Source of the DNA: Argyresthia goedartella
Lineage: Eukaryota; Arthropoda; Insecta; Lepidoptera; Argyresthiidae
Direction of reading: 5' to 3'
DNA length: 64,000 nucleotides
Assembly (NCBI GenBank): GCA_949825045.1
Contig: OX463820.1
Coordinates: forward strand, 6,460,501-6,524,500
Below the pieces are notes generated by a model that was given only the letters and a program-made list of their open reading frames with translations, made no database searches and was not told the DNA's origin. Shown one piece after another: positions 41,405 to 54,212 of this stretch. The number at the start of each line of letters is the position of its first letter. Position 1 is the stretch's first letter. The translations under genes and the position numbers were made by a program.

Positions 41405-44280
41405 TTATCTGTAGAAACTAAATAGTAGAGTCAGATCGTTTGTTAACTTTGGGATTGTATCAGAGAATATGTCAACCAGCTGACCCACCCTGACCAGTTC
41501 ATTTATGAGAGCTATAGCTCTTGGGGTAGGCGCGTTTTCACCGCGCAGGCTGCGAAAATGATGGGCCGAAGCCAATAGTGGTGGCCGCCGCCGAAGCATA
41601 CCAGATCGCAATTTGGGGACTATTATAGAGATGCTGTGCAAAACGCTTGGATTATTTACCGTGTTTCGCAATGTACTGATATAGTGGACAAATAGGGCCA
41701 GCTTTCTTCTAAGCTCTAGAGTATACAGGCCAACCATACCCACCACAAATAGGGAGGGGAAAAGGAAAGGATAATAACCATACATTCGTTTGTAGAGGTA
41801 TCTAGCAAACTTCCTTTGTATTCGCTCTATCATAATAGTGTATTTATCCTCGCGAGGATCCCAAACTATAGCGTCAAACTCCAGCCTACTACGAACAAAT
41901 GCGTTGTAGAGCATAATAGCAACTTTCGGATCTCTAAAATGAGAAGCAGTCCGCATGATGAACCCTAAGTCCTGCTGGCATTTTTGCAAGTGGTTTTAAT
42001 GTGATCGCTAAAGGTTAATTTTTGGTCCAACATTATCCCCAGATCACGGATCTTGTCAACCCTTTCCATGACTTGTCCGTCTAGCGTGTATAGATTTATT
42101 GCAGGTGCGCGTTGCCTAGAAAACGTGATGACTTTACACTTTGCAATATTCAAATCAAGTTTATTTGATTTGCTCCACTTAGCTACAGCGTTTACATCAT
42201 CCTGCATTCCTTGACCATCGGCAGCAACTCTACAAGGTGTGAACAATTTTAAGTCATCAGCAAACATGAGACATCTACACCCCTTCACAACGTCAGGGAG
42301 ATCATTTATCATAAGCGCGAACAACGTCGGTCCGAGTGTGCTACCCTGGATTACCCCAGATCTAGTGTAGTAGTCGACAGAACGGTATTTTTGAAGCTGG
42401 ACATACTGGACACGATCACTCAAGTAACTGGCAATAAATTTTAGAAGTTTGGGTGTGAAACCAAAGCCAGATAGCTTACGTAGGAGTATATCATTATCAA
42501 CAGTATCAAAAGCCTTCCGAAAGTCAAAAAATGCAGCGTCAACTTGACAACCTGTGTCCATTTGACAAAGAGTGTAGTCTACGAAGTTAATATGGTTCGT
42601 TGTGGTAGATCGCCCTGCACGAAAACCATGCTGTGCGTCTGCAAGACGAATCTCTACCTGTCGAGTTATTTGCGCATTAAGTATATGTTCAAAGACTTTA
42701 CAAAAACCTGACACAGCAATAGGCCTAAACTCAGTCACATCAATAGAGCTAGATTTAGGCACCGGCGTAACTCTCGATCTCTTCCATTTACTGGGAAATT
42801 TACATTGCTTTATAGAGAGGCCAAATAAATGCTGAAGCGGCTTAATTAGCACATATTTACAATCTTTTATCAAGAAAGCTGGTATTGAGTCAGGGCCTGT
42901 GGCAGCTGTAACTTTCATGCTCTGGATGGCGCGCTTGACTTCTTGAAATGTTATGTCAGTTATAGAAATGTTGAGAGCGTCTAAGCAACCTCCAGAACAC
43001 TGTTCAGCATCCTCTGCGCTAAGATTTGGAATAGTGTCTAAGAATACAGAGTGAAAGTGAGTTGCAAATGCATCAACAGCTTCCTGGTTACCTACACATT
43101 TACCCTTGTGGATGGATCGGTATTCTTGGCTCGAGCTCCTGGGACTCCGCAAGCTTTTAACATACTGCCAGAATTTATTGGGGTCTTCATATATATAACG
43201 TTCAACTGTTTTCGTATAGCGGCGGTACGCCATGTCTATTAGTGATTTTATAAGACTTCGATAGTACTTATAAACCTGATGATTGAAATCCAGACCCAAC
43301 TGCTTATACTTTTTAGGTGAAAGTACTTGATCTTCAATTTTGATTTAATTTCATCCGTAAACCAAGGTGGATAGCGTCTATAGTTGATTTGCGTACTACT
43401 TTTTAATGGCACATTTTCATCAAGAACACGGTAAAGTTCATCATAGAAGGCATGTAGAGCAGCATCGCTGTCCCTCAAACTCAATACTTTAGTCCAATCA
43501 ACGCGAGATAGTTCAAGATATAGTTTGCTTAGATCAGCTTTGTGAAAATTCCATTTAGGGGGCTGCCTATCAGCGTTCGGGGGAAGTTTTGAGGTTATGT
43601 AGGAGGGTAAAGAATGTTTTGAGCTAGGCATGGTTAGCATTATCTCCAGGGGTGGGTGATACAGGTCTGCGGGAACCAACGGTTCAACATCAGCTGAAAC
43701 TAGTACTTGCTCTGATTTAATATTTGTGATTACATAATCAAGAATCCCTCCATAAGAATTAGGTGTAACATTTAGTTGCTAACCGTTACAGAATTGGATA
43801 AAGTTGATAATCTGTGATTTCACTTTTGAGCTGCATGAATTGATGTTGAAATCTCCTAATAACAAGAAATTCAAGGTAGAGTACCGACAGTATATATCTT
43901 CTAAGCATTCTAATACATCCAGGTAACGATTATCATCATAGCTAGGTGGTAAATATACTACACAGATAATTAATTTCACACCTTTATGAGTTATAATTAA
44001 ACCCAAGATTTCTTTTTCAGCAGTCAGACTGTCAATATTGTCAATTACTTTAATAGAGAAGCTATCCTTAACTCCTAACATAACTCCGCCCCAGCCAACA
44101 TTTTCCGGGCGATCTCTTTGATACAATTTATATCCAGCGGGAAATAATTCACTGTTCATTACAGAGGTGGTCAGAAAGGTTTCAGTCACAGCTATCACGT
44201 CACAATCCATTGCAGATACGCTATTTAAAAAGATATGAGTTTTACTTCTGAGACCTCTTACATTCTGATAAATAATATTA
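41405..44280 (-). pseudogene. LINE-B ORF2: endonuclease and reverse transcriptase
   Basis: The endonuclease is at the right: IAVTETFLTTSV, GVMLGVKDSF and LLLGDFNINS (minus-strand frame 43779-44210). A TAG after FCNG interrupts it, then the same frame continues (SYGGILDYVITN). The frame shifts near 43310. RT occupies 41965-43299: DAAFFDFRKAFDTVDNDILL (motif A), SGVIQGSTLGPTLFALMIND (motif B) and MFADDLKLF (FADD box). Another shift near 41985 leads to 41405-41989, the C-terminal region (VAIMLYNAFVRSRLEFDAIV). All catalytic motifs are still readable, but the protein cannot be made. Confidence 0.83.
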
Positions 44281-44298
44281 AGTTTAAGTTTAATATCT

Positions 44299-45610
44299 CT
44301 ACTTCTGCGTGTCTTTGCTTTGACGGCGAAAATTCTGACGCCACGGCTTCACACATATGTCTTCAGTCCAGTTTGCAGGCGACAAGACAATATCAGCAGA
44401 AGAGAGCGGAACACCCAACTTAAATGAAGCATAGTCCCCACGGGCATTCAGGGACGTCACAGAACAGGTATCATGGCCGCATAAAGTGGCAAGATAGGTT
44501 TTTACCTGTTCACTAGTGGTGCCAGTCTTAACATAATACAGATGAAGATAGCGGCGTCGTTCAGCAGCTTCCAAGAGTGTTTGACCCGGAATGATGGTAG
44601 CAGTCCCGCGCACAACGTTGGACAGACTTGCAGCGCTGCGCTTCCGCCTCTTTTTGACTTCAATCCAGTCCGACTCATTTGCACTTGCCAAAGCCGCAGC
44701 GGAGAGATCTTGTACATCCGAGGCAGGAAGTTGGAGCAAGGCACCGACCGGATCCGGGTGTGATGCAGGAAGAGAAACGTGAGAAGAAGACTGAGAAGAA
44801 GACTGCGCCTGAACACTTGCTGACGGGAGATATGCTGAGCACGTGTCTCCTACCACTGTGCCTTTTTTTCCTTGGGTGGGCTTCTCCTTGACTACCTCAA
44901 CTGGGACTAGATTATTATGTTCAGTTGCACCGTCCGTACATGCCACTCGACCACGCACCTCACGCGCAAGCTCCTCTACCTTGAGTTCTAGAGTTGACAA
45001 TTTCTCGCTCAATGCGGAGAGTTCCTTGCGGACTGGAATTGCAAAGTTCTCAGTAATAACGGTCTTAATAATTTCCATAAGGCGCTCTCCCTTGAACCGT
45101 GAGAACTCGTCGCGTATGATAGTACGAATATTATCCATATACTGAGTGTCATCAAATACTTCGACCATGCTAGAGCCTCCGCGCTTCATGTTCACTTTGG
45201 AGTAGCCAGTATCTGGAGTCTGAAGAGATAGATCATCGTCGGCATCGACATTCAGTCTTCCCGCAGGAATCTGAGCATAGGCAGAGCCCACGGAAGTATA
45301 CATTCAGTCTTCCCGCAGGAATCTGAGCATAGGCAGAGCCCACGGAAGTATTGAGGTTTCCAGTTTTGGGTATTTTGCTAATACACTCCAGACATTTCCA
45401 ACTTTTCTTATTCTCATCCGACATAATATTATAGAAACGGCATTCAGGAACATTTGCGCATTCCAAATCATAGTGTTTTTCACATACCCTGCATACCAGG
45501 TAACGCCTCGAATTTATAATTCCGGAACAGCCCCAACATTTCACCTGCTTCGATATCGAGGCATCCCCTACCGAGGATGGCGAAGATGAAGACATCTGTC
45601 GGCTTAACAA
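44299..45610 (-). pseudogene. LINE-B ORF1: PHD finger and coiled coil, frameshifted by a duplication
   Basis: The start is at 45610 or the second Met at 45595. A PHD-like finger lies in the first 60 residues (CWGCSGII, CRVCEKHYDLEC, WKCLECI). Then AYAQIPAGRLNV appears twice because of a 52-bp tandem duplication (45248-45351); since 52 is not a multiple of three, the frame changes. The second frame (44299-45303) holds a coiled-coil region (ELSALSEKLSTLELKVEELA) and a C-terminal domain (YYVKTGTTSEQVKTYLATLC, CVKPWRQNFRR) of the RNA-binding ORF1 type. Function by analogy: RNP assembly. Confidence 0.78.
45248..45351 (-). repeat. 52-bp perfect tandem duplication in LINE-B ORF1
   Basis: 45248-45299 and 45300-45351 are identical (ACATTCAGTCTTCCCGCAGG...GAAGTAT). 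It shifts the ORF1 frame. Confidence 0.93.
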
Positions 45611-45625
45611 AGCAATCTATGGTAC

Positions 45626-45894
45626 CCAAATCCAACACCAGAGGTCGCCTCCGTATGGAATATATCTTAGGTAAGACTTAACAAGACTTAACAGTTTCCA
45701 AGTTAGGTCGCTAGGCAGCGCCACTTCGTGTAGCTGTAGATCGTTGATTGATGATTGATTTTGCAGAACTCGATCACGAACGACGATATATAGTTCCGTC
45801 TGTGACACCACTATCCTCCAATTGCTGTTAGTTCGTGGTACCAGGCTACAGGGGGCGCCACTGCGCACACACACATTTGAAAAAAGGTGAATGC
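45626..45894. other. Short unassigned stretch between LINE-B and a SINE head
   Basis: About 270 bp without a credible gene. The plus strand ends with ACACACACATTTGAAAAAAGG, which on the minus strand follows the tRNA-like SINE head and may be SINE body. Nothing else is recognised. Confidence 0.4.
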
Positions 45895-45975
45895 GGCGGG
45901 TGAGGAATCGAACCTGCGATCGATTGCGCGCTCAGCTATTATACCAAAACGTTAACGCAGTGAGCCATCAAGACA
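45895..45975 (-). mobile_element. tRNA-derived SINE head (pol III A and B boxes)
   Basis: On the minus strand, TGGCTCACTGCG (from 45967) fits an A box and GGTTCGATTCC (from 45914) is a perfect B box, about 45 bp apart. No full cloverleaf or intact acceptor stem is visible, so this is a SINE head or a decayed tRNA copy, not a working tRNA gene. SINE length and 3' partner LINE are unclear. Confidence 0.55.
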
Positions 45976-46852
45976 CTACGAACTAGTGCGGAATTAGAAT
46001 ACTCTATGGCAGCGGTTCCCGAATTCTTTTAGCTACGGAACCCTTTTTGGCTCACCATTTTTGTGCGGAACCCTAGATCAAGTAAGAAGTAAACTTACTG
46101 TAACATTGTTTTTTACGTGAGATCACACCATACTGAGGCTTTTCGGCTTGGTGTTCGCATCTTGTAAGTATAGTTTAACTTGAAAAGAAAGACTTTTTAA
46201 GATAAATATATTTATTTAGTTATAACAAAAAAAAAATTTAGATAAACTTAATGCGAAGAATGAAATCTTTTCATAGTTTTTTACAAAATAACATTGAAGT
46301 CAGGTTTTATGTCTGACAATTGGATTCGGAGGTCTGGTGCAGCATTCAGCCTACTCCTAAACTTATTTTTCGTGTAGGCGTAAGCTGAAAACCCAGCCTC
46401 GCATCTATAAATTGACACAAATGGAAGTAACGCCATGATAGCCTTTTCGACGATGCCCGGGTATTCGTTTTTCAGGCCAAACCAAAATTGGCTCGGGTTC
46501 GTGGTAGCTTTTGATTCAAAAAGTTGTTTGAGTGTGGATGAATTTTTAATATCAATTAAATTTTCATACTCCGACAATGTTGAAGGTTTGGTATGAATCC
46601 TAAATGGATTTCGGACCCATTCGATTTCCTGTAACTGTAACTTTTCTCCTGGAAAATATTCGTCCAAAGACTTTTTCAGGTTTGTCAAATGTTAACATAT
46701 ACTTTTTTCCATGTCTGGAGCGATTTGAAGATGATTTTTTTCGAGAAATTGCTGGAGTAGCGGAAAGCAGTCATAACTTTTTTGTCTAGACATTCAATCC
46801 AGAAGGCGATTTTCTCTTTCAATGAAGATATTTTGTCGCTCACTGTATTATT

Positions 46853-47280
46853 ATTATTATTTATTAACATAATTTATTTATGCCTTGACAGCCGAGGCCA
46901 AATCGACATAAATTACAGATATATACCAATAAAATAAAATATTTACAATACAAAATAAAATTCACAATATGTCATCAATCATAAATCAATTAATAAAAAA
47001 CCAAATTCAATGTTATAATTTGACATTACTGTCATTCCATCATCTCGCAGAACCTGCCACACATTCGCACAATGTCCCTCCATGCATCACAAAACAGATC
47101 GTTCAGTGGTGCTACCGCCAACAGAGCATTCAGGCTGTCCTGCGCCCGGACAAGCGGAGACTGCCGGCGCGCCGCCATGCGGTGCGAGCAGCCCGCTAGC
47201 AGCTGGTGCCTGCGCCCGCGTAGGTAATTGTCAGGCACAAATAACGCGCATACTGCACTGACAAGCCTCGCGCAGTCACA
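46853..47280 (-). mobile_element. 5'-truncated LINE fragment inside the hAT transposase
   Basis: Minus-strand sequence interrupts the hAT frame between ITMFTD and VSDKISS. It ends in a TAA/ATA tail (plus strand TATTATTATTATTATTTATTAAC at ~46847) and carries a short frame (47032-47238, LAGCSHRMAARRQSPLVRAQ, DLFCDAWRDIVRMC) resembling the extreme C-terminus of some lepidopteran LINE ORF2 proteins. It is 5' truncated, as LINE insertions often are. A target-site duplication is not clear. Confidence 0.6.
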
Positions 47281-47284
47281 GTCA

Positions 47285-47632
<348 letters not shown>

Positions 47633-48669
47633 TTATTTTAAATCAGATGGCATTATTTTCACGGCAAGAGCATGTCGATGTAAAATGCAATGACTGCTAG
47701 TACAATTTTTACTTTTCCAATCATGGCTGCAGCTCCATCGCTGCATACATCTCTACATTTGTTCCAATTCCAATATTGTGTTTTTTCATGTAGTCATCAA
47801 TGACTTTAAAAATTTCTTCTCCAGTCGTATTGGTCTCCAAAGGAGCACAGAGAAACAAATCTTCTTCGATAGATCCTCCGCATGGATATCTAACAAAAAC
47901 GAGCAGTATCGCTAGTCCAGCAACATCCGTACTTTCGTCCAGTTGCATTGCAAACGCATTGCTCTCTTTCAACCTACCTATCAATTCATCTTCGATATGG
48001 TCTGAAATCTTATGAATACGGTCAGATTCGATGTTGTTCGAACACTGAACTGCTGCGACTTTCTTGGCTGAATCCTCTCCAAGCACGCAGGTGACAACTT
48101 CAGATATGCATGGTTTTAATAAATCTTTGAGGTGAGGATGATTAGTGTCAAGGTGACGCTTAAGTTTTGCAGGTGCCAGAGAGCTATTAAACAAAATCCT
48201 GTTGCAAACAACACATTTCCCATCAGGATTTTCAGCATTCCCTACCGGTATAAATCCATAGCTCAGATAGGACTCATCATATTTCTTATTTTTTGAAGAA
48301 GTTCCCTCTTGACGTTCAGTCCGGTCGGTAGTTGGTGTCACTGCATTTTGCTGATTTTGTACAACAAAAGAGTCTTCCGTACCTATTCTCTGAAAAAATA
48401 ATGTAATAAAGAATAAGTTCTTATAAAAGTGCTGGCACCATATTTAGTACCAATCACCCTGGCTGGCACACACATGTGACTTTTAAAAAAATTATTAGAA
48501 TTAAGTTATAAAATCGCAGCTTAGTTTGTGTGAGTGTCCCCGTACACGACAGCCACAAACGCCGCTGCAAGAAACTAGAAGCGGCCACTAAGGAAGCTGA
48601 AGCGCGCGGCAGCCACGTTTATGGACATGCGCGCCGTATCATAATAGATATAAGGTGGGGTGGATGACG

Positions 48670-48749
48670 TGTGGCGGCGTTTTGAAGCGTGAGGTGGCCA
48701 CGCGCTGCTCGCTTCTTGTGGTCGCCATGCGCTTCAAAACGCCGCCACA
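48670..48749. repeat. 20-bp perfect inverted repeat in hAT 5' region
   Basis: 48670-48689 (TGTGGCGGCGTTTTGAAGCG) pairs with 48730-48749, spacer 40 nt. It lies in the GC-rich intron between the two transposase exons. It may be the remains of a small MITE or a regulatory structure. Confidence 0.85.
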
Positions 48750-49591
48750 AACACCCGTGTGCGGCGACACACAGGTTATTATGAGTAGGTACATTAAATT
48801 AAATGATTATTTTCTTACTAAACAACTAGCACCACTGGTATCTTCCGAAATGTTTTCAATTAACTCTCCTTCTGGTGATGGTGAGACTTGGTCAAAAGCT
48901 TGGTTAGGTTGGTTAGTATAAGCATTAGTGATCGAAAAGCTTGCACCACGTTTCCCCTTAGCAAGCCCAGTTTTTAGCCATTTATCCATAGTTAGCTGTA
49001 AGTAATAAACATAAATATTTTAGGAAAAATCTACTTCTTATCGTTTTATAATAAGTAAAAATATTAAAACATACCTGCTTATCATAACAATGCTCGTAAA
49101 ACTGAAAACAATCACTGCAATTACTATCTTTAATGTTGCTTTTCATCGTTATTGTCGAGTTTTGATCATGTGTCATCAAAAACGTAATCACGTGCAGTCT
49201 CACTTATCGTGCTGACTCGACTGATTTGGTGACTGGCGGGCGGCGCGGGCGGACGCTGTGACCCCCGCTCCCGCCGCCGCAGCTCCCCGTCCGGCCGCCA
49301 GACCTTGCTACCCGTCGCGAACTCGTATTTACACTCGCGAGCGGTACTAACCTACATAGATAGGTACCTAAACGTAATTTCGGAATACAATATTTTAAAT
49401 TAAGATAATAATTACATCCATTTAAAAAAAATCCCATATCTATATCTAAATATACCAAAGGTACGAGTAAAGCGATTAAAACCAGCTAGCTAGACTAGAA
49501 AAAAAACATCGAAATCTTGAATTTTTGCGGAACCCCTGAGAGCCTTCTACGGAACCCCAGGGTTCCGCGGAACACCATTCGGGAACCGCTG

Positions 49592-50126
49592 CTCTATGGA
49601 GTGCTTGATGCAACTCTATGGAGTGCTTGATGCGATAATATAACGTTGATGTAGGTGTTTGCAGAAATGTTCGATGTTGTGTCTGTGCACTCAACGGAAT
49701 TTGGTCACACTTTGCACTGGTTTTACTGCATAACTGATATTAATGTTTGATATTTTACGGAACACTTGAAGATGTATTGGTCTGCTACACTTCCTATGAA
49801 AATTAGTATATTTGGTGCACTTTGGACTAATTTTATAAATAAAACTGTACGGAGCGATATTATAGACGTTATCTTGTCGGTCTACCCTCTACCCGCTTAT
49901 CCAGTATAGTATACCATAGTACCGTGTCTGAATGGACATAGTTTTACTTGTCTCACTTTGTGCGCGTGGACTAGGTTTCTAGGCGTTATTATTCTAAGGC
50001 TGCAGCTATGAATAGCTAGTCTATGATTTAAGTATGTTTTTGTTAGACTTGGTTCTTTTACTCGCCACCATACGGCGCTGGCCGTAAAGACAGACTGATG
50101 ATATCTCTCTCTTTATCAAGACTATA
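49592..50126. other. Intergenic stretch between hAT and Tc1-like transposons
   Basis: It starts with a 20-bp direct repeat (49592-49611 and 49614-49633, CTCTATGGAGTGCTTGATGC), whose first eight bases served as the hAT target site. The remainder is unremarkable AT-rich DNA with no ORF or RNA gene recognised. It ends at the TA target dinucleotide (50125-50126). Confidence 0.6.
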
Positions 50127-51704
50127 CCTTGTTCAACATAGGATGATCTCTGACAGCTGTCAGTGTCAAAACATGACTATGAAGTATCGTATTTTTCGAA
50201 GGTAAAATGTATAACGACAATTAACATACTTTATTGGAAAATAGTGACGTGCTACACATATCGTAAGACAAGTTATCGATCTTGACTTGAAAAACATAAT
50301 AGAATATTGATGATATTGTATAAATAAAATAGATTGGGTAAATGAAATACTATTAAAACATTGATTAAAAATAGTTTTATTTGTGTTAAAAGCAAACTGA
50401 ATTTTTAACGAGTGGTGCTTCATGCATGAACGCTCCACACTCGCGAGCGAAACAATAATGAAATCCCATTCATTCATTCATGCATGTTTCGCGGGCTTCG
50501 TGCGTGAGTCTGTAGTGGGCTTCACCGCGGCATGCCGCCATCTTGTTTGATTGCATCTGCCATCTTGTTCAGTACGAGTGCCAACGCCTTGTATTCGCCA
50601 CGTGTTTTCATTCAGTCTCCATTCGGTTATTGTTATTCTTATAAATTTGTTGAGTTTTGCTGTTATTTGTTTGTTAAGTTTGTTCTGTTTTTGGATACAG
50701 TATGGCAAAAAGAACAAAAAAACTGTTTTAAATAGTGAAAGCCGGGAGTTAGTGATTCCCTTGCGCGAATTCTTTGAACGCGAGAATCAAAATGGCGGAC
50801 CGTTGTTACCGTTAACGCAAGCGTGCAACAGAGGCTGATGCTCTGGGAATCGGGATTGCTACAGTGATTCGTGTCAGCAGAGAAAAGTATGGTGAGCATT
50901 CATCTGCGACAACGACGACAGAGGAAAACGAAGAGCAAAAACTGTCGACGCCAAATAAAAAAAGGAAGAAGACGAGATCAATAACAGAAATTGACGATTT
51001 TGATGCCGCAGCAATCCGGAACCATATTTATGGGTACTACATGCGTGGGGAGTTACCAACACTCAGAAAACTACAAAAATCCCTTGAAGACGCTGAATTA
51101 TTTAAAGGTGGCTACACGACGTTAGCCAGGACACTAAAAAAATCGGGTTCAGGTACAAAAAAAGTAACAAAATAAAAATACTCATGGAAAGGACAGATGT
51201 TGCGCTCAAGCGAATTGATTATCTCCGAAAAGTTAAATAGATCTCAAACTGGAACAAAGTGGTTTTTGTGAACGAAACGTGGTTAAACGCAAATCACACA
51301 GTTTCAAGACCACGGACGGATGGCACAGCTAAGTTAACTACAAAAGTGCCCGAAGGCAAAGGGCAAATATTAATCATATCATATGCTGGGACGTCATCTG
51401 GCTTTGTGCCCAATTGTTTGCTGGCGTTTAAATCAGTAAGGACCACCGAATATCACGAAGAAATTGATTTCAAAAGATTCAAAAAGTGGTTTTTAACTCT
51501 TTTGGAAAACCTGCAAGAACCGCATACCATCGTGATGGACAGTGCAACGTACCACTCCGTACAAAGAGATAAAGCACCAACGTCAAGCAACCGGAAATTG
51601 GATTTAATTTCGTGGCTGCAAAGCAAAGGTGTAGAGGCCAACGAAACGATGTTAAAAACTGAATGACTACGATTGGTCCGTATACACAAACCCCGTACAT
51701 ACAT

Positions 51705-53337
51705 TGTAATGGTACACGAGAGTCAGTACATTTGATACTTCATTTCGCATGACAGAGGGCTAGCCCATCGCCGCGCTGTTTTGAATACGAGAATCGGTTC
51801 AGATAACGTTTGGGGTATTGAGTAGCTCAGGGGCAAGTTAGCAAAAAACAATGAGCCGACGCGTGGGATGGTTCGAGGAAGGTTACATACAGGTCAGGTT
51901 TTTTTTTGTCGCATTCCTGCGAGATGTGTAGGGATCAGAGCCGATTTGGCTGCGCGCTGAATAAAATTATGAATAACTAAATAATGAAAGGTTATTATGG
52001 AACGATACGGAGAAAGCTATTATGTTGATTGCAAATATACAATTGCGTTTGGTTGGTATGAGATGGAGAGTTTGAGACGACTAGTATGAATAGCATTCTA
52101 GTGGTCTTTGCTTCGCGCGCTAGCGGTCGGGAAGGCTTAATTAATCGCAACAAGCTTATATGGTCAGCGATCAACAGATTTTGTGTATCGGCCATACCGA
52201 ATGACTTGAGTGATAACCTACGGTTGATCATAGTGAATATGCGTACACACAATTTGTAGAACGGCGGATCTGCATGGCATGGTTGAAATTAGACCCTGTG
52301 TAGTTAGTGATAAAAAGCTTCGCTTGGGCAGAGCGTGTTCGCAAAGGACGCCATTTTTTCTTTCAGACATGTGGGGTGTATAAATACGATTGCGGGGGAA
52401 GGGAGAGCATTCAGTCTCAGCGTCTAGCTACTGTGACAGTCGTCTTTCACGAGTTCTAAACAGTTTTTGTCTGCCGTGTTACGCGTCAGAACTATACGAA
52501 TTGTGATTGCGAAGTTTCAGTGGTTTTTCGTGAGTGTCTGAAGCGCCGAGATATACCTCGGTTCCAATCCTTTATATCAACCTACCCCAAATTCCAAAAC
52601 TATCCGTGGGTCGTTAGATAAGAACTTTTAGGTAATTTATCTGAGTCTGAGTCTGGGCTTGGAGCGACCCTAAATTCCTTTTTCCTTCACCATAGGGTTC
52701 CTGGATTGGCTCTTAGGATATTCGCGGGCTAATCCTCTCCTCATTCCTTTCGAGTAGCGAGTTTTGAAATTCCCACACACACAGTCATTAAACATACAAG
52801 CACATTCAAATCAAACTCAACCATTTTCGAGTGGTGTCGATAATGGACGTGGTATAACACTAGGTTTTTAGACTAGGCTAGACAGGAGTTTAGTTGCGGC
52901 TAAACCTAGGTTGGCAGGGCATAGGGAGACTGTTTGATCGATGAGGTTCCGCGGATGGAAATAACAAATTCAGAACAAAGTTAAGCCGGTGTCAACACAG
53001 ATAACCTATCCTGTTGATATTTTGACATTTGAGTGTTGTCGGGGACGCGCGAAGAGATCAAATTACAGTCTAAAGTTCATTGTTTAGGACCGGGTAGGTT
53101 GTTTTGCTTTGGTCAGGTTGGATTCAAGTTGCATCTTTAAATTAAATGTAAATTTCGCTGGAGGTCTAATGTGTAGGCTGAGTCAAATATATATGATTAG
53201 GCTCAGTCGAGGACGTGCTGCGGCTAGTGGAATTCATAGATCGGAATTTACCGAAGTATGCATTTCGCTATGGTGTGGGTTAGATCTCCTAAAGCGCTAA
53301 TGACTACGTTTCGATAACATCCAGCTCAAATTGCGCA
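51705..53337 (+). repeat. Gypsy-2 5' LTR, lacking its last ~600 bp
   Basis: It begins TGTAATGGTACACGAGAG. At 53337 (CAAATTGCGCAG) homology to the LTR at 1-806 and the solo LTR stops; gag-proximal sequence follows at once. The missing part should contain the LTR end and then the primer-binding site. A TATA-like TATAAATACG at ~52378, followed by AGCATTCAGTCTCAGCGTC, is a plausible promoter/start region; it is repeated in the 3' LTR near 58815. Confidence 0.88.
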
Positions 53338-53396
53338 GACAGGAACTAGAGACGTTTGAACAATCGGTAGAAAATCGTCAATCATGCATTGTGAAA

Positions 53397-54212
53397 ATGA
53401 CACAGAAGTTGCCGACATTCGATGGGCGGAGTTCGGAAAATCCGATGATTTTATTAAGAGATTTAAAGGCTTATATTAAAGTCTCGGGAGATAGTTCTAG
53501 GGCTTTGATATGGGCAACGGATAGTTTGGTAGGAATTGCAAAAGTTCGAATGAGCATATACAGAGACTCATGGCGAACCTATTCGGATTTTGAAAAAGAT
53601 TTCAGAGAGGTATTCTGGGGTGATAATGAACAGGAATTAATTAAGCAAAGATTCCTAACTGCGAAGTTTGATTCTAAGAAAGGTCAAAGTATGGAAGAAT
53701 ACTTTGCCTCTCAATTGAATAGCATATATGAGCTTACGATACCGTTTACTGATACGGAGAAAATCAACACGATTTTTAGACAGTTGCCGCGTGATATTCA
53801 GGTAGCGTTTTTTGCTAGAAAGGAACCGATGACTATACGAGATGCGGTCGAGTTCCTTCGGCATTTAGAACGGAATATCGATGGGGGATTAAGTGCGTTA
53901 CAGGGTTCGGAGACAATGAATACGAATAACGTAAGGCGGAATAGCTACATGCGTGGGCATTATCGTGCTATGCGGGTAAATACGATACGTTATAACGCGG
54001 TGAGTCGTAGGAATAATTATAACGCGGGAACGAAGGCGCGAAACGAATTTGGGACACGCGCTCGCGGTTATTTTCTCGGTAGAGGTAGACAGCCTCAGGC
54101 TAGTTTCAAGGCAATAGGGTTCCAAAGGGGCAATGATGGTTCAGATAATACAGAGGCAGGGCAAAGTTCAAGTGACAGGAATAATGCGATAAATCAGAAT
54201 TCAAAAAACTAG
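53397..54212 (+). CDS. Gypsy-2 Gag
   Basis: The frame is open upstream of this ATG, but that part lies at the LTR junction; ATG 53397 (MTQKLPTFDGRSSENPMILL) is the credible start. A Ty3-type capsid domain covers about residues 15-165 (WRTYSDFEKDFREVFWG, IKQRFLTAKFD, FRQLPRDIQVAFF). The C-terminal third is Arg/Asn/Gly-rich (RRNSYMRGHYRAMRVNTIRY, YFLGRGRQPQ) and has no CCHC knuckle, so RNA binding would rely on basic residues. Stop at 54210-54212; pol follows in another frame with no gap, suggesting a -1 frameshift mode. Confidence 0.8.
   Translation: MTQKLPTFDGRSSENPMILLRDLKAYIKVSGDSSRALIWATDSLVGIAKVRMSIYRDSWRTYSDFEKDFREVFWGDNEQELIKQRFLTAKFDSKKGQSMEEYFASQLNSIYELTIPFTDTEKINTIFRQLPRDIQVAFFARKEPMTIRDAVEFLRHLERNIDGGLSALQGSETMNTNNVRRNSYMRGHYRAMRVNTIRYNAVSRRNNYNAGTKARNEFGTRARGYFLGRGRQPQASFKAIGFQRGNDGSDNTEAGQSSSDRNNAINQNSKN

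Larger units (their letters stand above)
41295..45625 (-). mobile_element. LINE-B: minus-strand PHD-type LINE, decayed
   Basis: ORF1 (minus strand, 44299-45610) and ORF2 (41405 to about 44280) have the same organisation as LINE-A: PHD finger ORF1, then APE endonuclease and RT. The 3' tail (plus-strand 41298-41320) is an ATTT-type repeat. ORF1 is shifted by a 52-bp tandem duplication; ORF2 has one stop and at least two frameshifts. It is a different family member from LINE-A. The 5' end near 45610-45625 is approximate. Confidence 0.82.

Noticed and set aside
45895..45975. Functional tRNA gene
   Set aside because: A and B boxes are present, but acceptor and anticodon stems do not form a clear cloverleaf.
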